From: Amblyomma americanum
Taxonomy: Eukaryota; Arthropoda; Arachnida; Ixodida; Ixodidae
Assembly: GCF_052857255.1 (NCBI RefSeq)
Contig: NW_027526486.1
Span: 2,294,001-2,358,000 of the forward strand
DNA: 64,000 nucleotides
Direction: 5' to 3'
In this document: piece after piece, positions 58,201-64,000 of the stretch
How the letters are laid out: every line of letters starts with the position of its first letter
How positions within the stretch are numbered: position 1 is the stretch's first letter
Position numbers and translations under genes: made by a program
The notes under the pieces: generated by a model
Seen by the model: the letters and a program-made list of their open reading frames with translations, nothing else
Told to the model about the DNA's origin: nothing
The model's database searches: none

Positions 58201-61200
58201 ACGTGTAAAATCGATGCTCGTGAATCTTGCTAGTTTCGATCTAAAACAATGTATCCCGTTGTTTTGAGCCAGAATACAAGTTTTCGTGCAGTTCTGAGAG
58301 AAAAAGTTTACACCTTTCTCTCGTCTACTCTTCGACAACTTGTAAAATCGATGCTCGTGAATCTTGCTAGTTTCGATCTAAAACAATGTATCCCGTTGTT
58401 TTGAGCCGGAATACAAGTTTTCGCGCAGTTCTGAGAGAAAAAGTTTACACCTTTCTCTCGTCTACTCTTCGAGGACTTGTAAAATCGATGCTCGTGAATC
58501 TTGCTAGTTTCGATCCAAAACGATGTATCCCGTTGTTTTGAGCCGGAATACAAGTTTTCCCGCAGTTCTGAGAGAAAAAGTTTACACCTTTCTCTCGTGT
58601 ACTGTTCGACGACTTGTAAAATCGATGCTCGTGAATCTTGCTAGTTTCGATATAAAACGATGTATCCCGTTGTTTTGAGCCGGAATACAATTTTTCGCGC
58701 AGTTCTGAGAGAAAAAGTTTACACCTTTCTCTCCTGTACTGTTCGACGACGTGTAAAATCGATGCTCGTGAATCTTGCTAGTTTGGATCTAAAACAATGT
58801 ATCCCGTTGTTTTCAGCCAGAATACAAGTTTTCGTGCACTTCTGAGAGAAAAAGTTTACACCTTTCTCTCGTCTACTCTTCGACAACTTGTAAAATCGAT
58901 GCTCGTGAATCTTGCTAGTTTCGATCTAAAACAATGTATCCCGTTGTTTTGAGGCGGAATACAAGTTTTCGCGCAGTTCTGAGAGAAAAAGTTTACACCT
59001 TTCTCCCGTCTACTCTTCGACGACTTGTAAAATCGATGCTCGTGAATCTTGCTAGTTTCGATCCAAAACGATGTATCCCGTTGTTTTGAGCCGGAATACA
59101 AGTTTTCCCGCAGTTCTGAGAGAAAAAGTTTACACCTTTCTCTCGTGTACTCTTCGACGACGTGTAAAATCGATGCTCGTGAATTTTGCTAGTTTCGATC
59201 TAAAACAATGTATCCCGTTGTTTTGAGCCAGAATACAAGTTTTCGTGCAGTTCTGAGAGAAAAAGTTTACCTTTCTCTCCTCTACTCTTCGACAACTTGT
59301 AAAATCGATGCTCGTGAATCTTGCTAGTTTCGATCTAAAATAATGTATCCCGTTGTTTTGAGCCGCAATACAAGTTTTCGCGCAGTTCTGAGAGAAAAAG
59401 TTTACACCTTTCTCTCGTGTACTGTTCGACGACTTGTAAAATCGATGCTCGTGGATCTTGCTAGTTTCGATCTAAAACGATGTATCCCGTTGTTTTGAGC
59501 CGGAATACAAGTTTTCGCGCAGTTCTGAGAGAAAAAGTGTACACCTTTCTCTCGGGTACTCTTCGACGACGTGTAAAATCGATGCTCGTGAATCTTGCTA
59601 GTTTCGATCTAAAACAATGTATCCCGTTGTTTTGAGCCAGAATACAAGTTTTCGTGCAGTTCTGAGAGAAAAAGTTTACACCTTTCTCTCGTCTACTCTT
59701 CGACAACTTGTAAAATCGATGCTCGTGAATCTTGCTAGTTTCGATCTAAAACAATGTATCCCGTTGTTTTGAGCCGGAATACAAGTTTTCGCGCAGTTCT
59801 GAGAGAAAAAGTTTACACCTTTCTCTCGTCTACTCTTCGAGGACTTGTAAAATCGATGCTCGTGAATCTTGCTAGTTTCGATCCAAAACGATGTATCCCG
59901 TTGTTTTGAGCCGGAATACAAGTTTTCCCGCAGTTCTGAGAGAAAAAGTTTACACCTTTCTCTCGTCTACTCTTCGACGACTTGTAAAATCGATGCTCGT
60001 GAATCTTGCTAGTTTCGATCTAAAACGATGTATCCCGTTTTTTTGAGCCGGTATACAAGTTTTCGCGCAGTTCTGAGAGAAAACGTTTACACTTTTCTCT
60101 TGTGTACTCTTCGACGACGTGTAAAATCGATGCTCGTGAATCTTGCTAGTTTCGATCTAAAACGATGTAACCCGTTGTTTTGAGCCGGAATACAAGTTTT
60201 CGCGGAGTTCTGAGAGAAAAAGTTTGCACCTTTCTCTCGTCTACTCTTCGAAGACTTGTAAAATCGATGCTCGTGAATCTTGGTAGTTTCGATCTAAAAC
60301 AATGTATCCCGTTGTTTTGAGCCGGAATACAAGTTTTCGCGCAGTTCTGAGGGAAAAAGTTTACACCTTTCTCTCGTCTACTCTTCGAAGACTTCTAAAA
60401 TCGATGCTCGTGAATCTTGCTAGTTTCAATCCAAAACGATGTATCCCGTTGTTTTGAGCCGGAATACAAGTTTTCGCGCAGTTCTGAGAGAAAAAGTTTA
60501 CACCTTTCTCTCGTGTACTCTTCGACGACTTGTAAAATCGATGCCCGTGAATCTTGCTAGTTTCGATCTAAAACGATGTATCTCGTTCTTTTGAGCCGGA
60601 ATACAAGTTTTCGCGCAGTTGTGAGAGAAAAAGTTTACACATTTTTCTCGTCTACTCTTCGAAGACTTGTAATATCGATGCTCGTGAATCTTGCTAGCTT
60701 CGATCTAAAACGATGTATCCGGTTGTTTTGAGCCGGAATACAAGTTTTCGCGCAGTTCTGAGAGAAAAAGTTTACACCTTTCTCTCGTGTACTGTTCGAC
60801 GACGTGTAAAATCGATGCTCGTGAATCTTGCTAGTTTGGATCTAAAACAATGTATCCCGTTGTTTTCAGCCAGAATACAAGTTTTCGTGCACTTCTGAGA
60901 GAAAAAGTTTACACCTTTCTCTCGTCTACTCTTCGACAACTTGTAAAATCGATGCTCGTGAATCTTGCTAGTTTCGATCTAAAACAATGTATCCCGTTGT
61001 TTTGAGGCGGAATACAAGTTTTCGCGCAGTTCTGAGAGAAAAAGTTTACACCTTTCTCCCGTCTACTCTTCGACGACTTGTAAAATCGATGCTCGTGAAT
61101 CTTGCTAGTTTCGATCCAAAACGATGTATCCCGTTGATTTGAGCCGGAATACAAGTTTTCCCGCAGTTCTGAGAGAAAAAGTTTACACCTTTCTCTCGTG

Positions 61201-64000
61201 TACTCTTCGACGACGTGTAAAATCGATGCTCGTGAATTTTGCTAGTTTCGATCTAAAACAATGTATCCCGTTGTTTTGAGCCAGAATACAAGTTTTCGTG
61301 CAGTTCTGAGAGAAAAAGTTTACCTTTCTCTCGTCTACTCTTCGACAACTTGTAAAATCGATGCTCGTGAATCTTGCTAGTTTCGATCTAAAATAATGTA
61401 TCCCGTTGTTTTGAGCCGGAATACAAGTTTTCGCGCAGTTCTGAGAGAAAAAGTTTACACCTTTCTCTCGTGTACTGTTCGACGACTTGTAAAATCGATG
61501 CTCGTGGATCTTGCTAGTTTCGATCTAAAACGATGTATCCCGTTGTTTTGAGCCGGAATACAAGTTTTCGCGCAGTTCTGAGAGAAAAAGTGCACACCTT
61601 TCTCTCGGGTACTCTTCGACGACGTGTAAAATCGATGCTCGTGAATCTTGCTAGTTTCGATCTAAAACAATGTATCCCGTTGTTTTGAGCCAGAATACAA
61701 GTTTTCGTGCAGTTCTGAGAGAAAAAGTTTACACCTTTCTCTCGTCTACTCTTCGACAACTTGTAAAATCGATGCTCGTGAATCTTGCTAGTTTCGATCT
61801 AAAACAATGTATCCCGTTGTTTTGAGCCGGAATACAAGTTTTCGCGCAGTTCTGAGAGAAAAAGTTTACACCTTTCTCTCGTCTACTCTTCGACGACTTG
61901 TAAAATCGATGCTCGTGAATCTTGCTAGTTTCGATCTAAAACGATGTATCCCGTTTTTTTGAGCCGGTATACAAGTTTTCGCGCAGTTCTGAGAGAAAAC
62001 GTTTACACTTTTCTCTTGTGTACTCTTCGACGACGTGTAAAATCGATGCTCGTGAATCTTGCTAGTTTCGATCTAAAACGATGTAACCCGTTGTTTTGAG
62101 CCGGAATACAAGTTTTCGCGGAGTTCTGAGAGAAAAAGTTTGCACCTTTCTCTCGTCTACTCTTCGAAGACTTGTAAAATCGATGCTCGTGAATCTTGGT
62201 AGTTTCGATCTAAAACAATGTATCCCGTTGTTTTGAGCCGGAATACAAGTTTTCGCGCAGTTCTGAGGGAAAAAGTTTACACCTTTCTCTCGTCTACTCT
62301 TCGAAGACTTCTAAAATCGATGCTCGTGAATCTTGCTAGTTTCGATCCAAAACGATGTATCCCGTTGTTTTGAGCCGGAATACAAGTTTTCGCGCAGTTC
62401 TGAGAGAAAAAGTTTACACCTTTCTCTCGTGTACTCTTCGACGACTTGTAAAATCGATGCCCGTGAATCTTGCTAGTTTCGATCTAAAACGATGTATCTC
62501 GTTCTTTTGAGCCGGAATACAAGTTTTCGCGCAGTTGTGAGAGAAAAAGTTTACACATTTTTCTCGTCTACTCTTCGAAGACTTGTAATATCGATGCTCG
62601 TGAATCTTGCTAGCTTCGATCTAAAACGATGTATCCGGTTGTTTTGAGCCGGAATACAAGTTTTCGCGCAGTTCTGAGAGAAAAAGTTTACACCTTTCTC
62701 TTGTGTACTCTTCGACGACTTGTAAAATAGATGCTCGTGAATCTTGCAAGTTTTGATCTAAAACGATGTATCCCGTTGTTTTGAGCCGGAATACAAGTTT
62801 TCGCGCAGTTCTGAGAGAAAAAGTTTACACCTTTCTCTCGTGTACTGTTCGACGACTTGTAAAATCGATGCTCGTGAATCTTGCTAGTTTCGATATAAAA
62901 CGATGTATCCCGTTGTTTTGAGCCGGAATACAATTTTTCGCGCAGTTCTGAGAGAAAAAGTTTACACCTTTCTCTCGTGTACTGTTCGACGACGTGTAAA
63001 ATCGATGCTCGTGAATCTTGCTAGTTTGGATCTAAAACAATGTATCCCGTTGTTTTCAGCCAGAATACAAGTTTTCGTGCACTTCTGAGAGAAAAAGTTT
63101 ACACCTTTCTCTCGTCTACTCTTCGACAACTTGTAAAATCGATGCTCGTGAATCTTGCTAGTTTCGATCTAAAACAATGTATCCCGTTGTTTTGAGGCGG
63201 AATACAAGTTTTCGCGCAGTTCTGAGAGAAAAAGTTTACACCTTTCTCCCGTCTACTCTTCGACGACTTGTAAAATCGATGCTCGTGAATCTTGCTAGTT
63301 TCGATCCAAAACGATGTATCCCGTTGTTTTGAGCCGGAATACAAGTTTTCCCGCAGTTCTGAGAGAAAAAGTTTACACCTTTCTCTCGTGTACTCTTCGA
63401 CGACGTGTAAAATCGATGCTCGTGAATTTTGCTAGTTTCGATCTAAAACAATGTATCCCGTTGTTTTGAGCCAGAATACAAGTTTTCGTGCAGTTCTGAG
63501 AGAAAAAGTTTACCTTTCTCTCGTCTACTCTTCGACAACTTGTAAAATCGATGCTCGTGAATCTTGCTAGTTTCGATCTAAAATAATGTATCCCGTTGTT
63601 TTGAGCCGGAATACAAGTTTTCGCGCAGTTCTGAGAGAAAAAGTTTACACCTTTCTCTCGTGTACTGTTCGACGACTTGTAAAATCGATGCTCGTGGATC
63701 TTGCTAGTTTCGATCTAAAACGATGTATCCCGTTGTTTTGAGCCGGAATACAAGTTTTCGCGCAGTTCTGAGAGAAAAAGTGTACACCTTTCTCTCGGGT
63801 ACTCTTCGACGACGTGTAAAATCGATGCTCGTGAATCTTGCTAGTTTCGATCTAAAACAATGTATCCCGTTGTTTTGAGCCAGAATACAAGTTTTCGTGC
63901 AGTTCTGAGAGAAAAAGTTTACACCTTTCTCTCGTCTACTCTTCGACAACTTGTAAAATCGATGCTCGTGAATCTTGCTAGTTTCCATCTAAAACAATGT
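55298..64000 (+). repeat. Irregular higher-order block with core spacings of 13, 10, 15 and 16 monomers
   Basis: The core containing TTTGGATC, TTGAGGCGG, deleted GTTTACCTTTC, CTCGTGGATC and GTGTACACC recurs starting near 55,513, 57,292, 58,660, 60,713 and 62,903. Spacings are 1,779, 1,368, 2,053 and 2,190 bp, each a whole number of monomers minus one 2-bp deletion. No AAGCTT unit occurs here, unlike the 50-mers. Local changes include GAGCCGCAATAC at about 59,366 and GTGCACACC at about 61,591. The block continues past the right edge. Confidence 0.82.

Larger units (their letters stand above)
1..64000 (+). repeat. 137-bp satellite DNA array, about 467 head-to-tail monomers
   Basis: Every part of the window is the same 137-bp unit repeated in one orientation. 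No inversion, insertion or unique spacer was seen. Landmarks present in nearly every unit include TTTACACCTTTCTC, ACTTGTAAAATCGATGCTCG, TTGCTAGTTTCGATC, GTATCCCGTTGTTTTGAGCC and GGAATACAAGTTTTCGC. The length was counted directly on a consensus-like unit and confirmed from spacings of variant units (959 = 7 x 137, 1,918 = 14 x 137, 685 = 5 x 137). Units usually differ at only a few positions. Long homogeneous arrays of a 100-200 bp monomer are typical of centromeric or pericentromeric satellites in eukaryotes; that location is inferred here. I do not recognise the family. Stretches without a gene, which means the entire window, hold only this repeat. Confidence 0.99.
19285..64000 (+). repeat. 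Zone II: distinct subtype block with 50-monomer and 11-monomer higher-order units
   Basis: Zone II carries subtypes not seen upstream. These include AAAGCTTACACC units, CCAGAATAAAAG, GGAATACAATTTTTCGC, TTTGGATC, TTGAGGCGGAAT, GTGTACACC, CTCGTGGATC, GATATAAAACG and the 2-bp deletion giving GTTTACCTTTC. That deletion occurs 20 times between 21,761 and 63,509. A piece of zone I-type sequence reappears near 42.84-43.38 kb, because the duplicated ~13-kb segment starts just upstream of the zone border. Confidence 0.75.

Noticed and set aside
1..64000. CRISPR array
   Set aside because: Regular repeats are present, but there are no unique spacers. The whole period is repeat and no cas genes are near.
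1..64000. CENP-B box
   Set aside because: I looked for nTTCGnnnnAnnCGGGn on both strands around TTTCGATCTAAAACG, TTCGACGACTTG, TATCCCGTTG and TTTTCCCGCAG. None fits: CGGG/CCCG is never at the required distance from TTCG/CGAA.
1..64000. Transposon-derived or rDNA spacer repeat
   Set aside because: No terminal repeats, transposase or reverse-transcriptase remnants, target-site duplications or rRNA-like sequence were seen anywhere, so nothing in the window supports either origin.
1..64000. Telomeric array
   Set aside because: The unit is 137 bp, not a 5-8 bp G-rich repeat, and no TTAGGG- or TTTAGGG-like runs occur.
1..64000. Assembly artefact producing the large duplications
   Set aside because: It cannot be excluded without reads. 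However, copies carry private base changes and in-register copy-specific deletions or insertions, which simple duplicated contigs would not show, so I treat the duplications as real with this caveat.

Overview
The whole 64-kb window is one uninterrupted head-to-tail satellite DNA array. The repeat unit is 137 bp, about 41-42% GC, and is present roughly 467 times, always in the same orientation. I found no protein-coding gene, RNA gene, transposable element, CRISPR array or unique-sequence island. The short open reading frames on both strands are by-products of the repeat. An array of this size and order points to a eukaryotic chromosome, most likely centromeric or pericentromeric heterochromatin. 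I do not recognise the monomer family and cannot name the organism.

The information in the window lies in how monomer variants are arranged. Diagnostic base changes and four recurrent small deletions (4, 2, 2 and 1 bp) allow copies to be matched by eye, and the spacings agree exactly. For example, 12,582 = 92 x 137 minus the 22 deleted bases lying between the compared sites, and 24,092 = 176 x 137 minus 20.

Zone I (about 1-19,285) is built from nested tandem duplications. There is a 7-monomer pair (959 bp) near 0.6-2.5 kb, repeated near 13.2-15.1 kb. There are 11-monomer pairs (1,503/1,502 bp) at 4.2-7.2 and 8.0-11.0 kb, each inside one copy of a nearly identical 28-monomer (3,825 bp) tandem pair covering 4.0-11.7 kb. 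A 9-monomer pair (1,233 bp) lies at 15.9-18.4 kb. The first ~4.6 kb recur at 12.86-17.16 kb.

Zone II (about 19,285-64,000) uses a different set of monomer variants and larger higher-order units. These are an 11-monomer pair (1,505 bp) at 21.2-24.2 kb and a 50-monomer unit (6,844 bp) at 24.8-31.6 and 48.5-55.3 kb. A third copy of the 50-mer at 33.3-41.6 kb carries an extra 1,505-bp internal duplication. A ~13-kb segment (18.7-31.9 kb) recurs at 42.8-55.6 kb, where it has lost exactly three monomers. From 55.3 kb to the end the same core recurs at irregular spacings of 13, 10, 15 and 16 monomers.

Within the monomer there are three recurrent inverted repeats, marked CpG enrichment and no CENP-B-box match. 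All recurrent small deletions fall in one 27-bp hairpin-like dyad, and several duplication junctions fall in the segment around ATCGAT. The best reading is a young, actively rearranging satellite array with nested higher-order repeats, and not a gene-encoded system.
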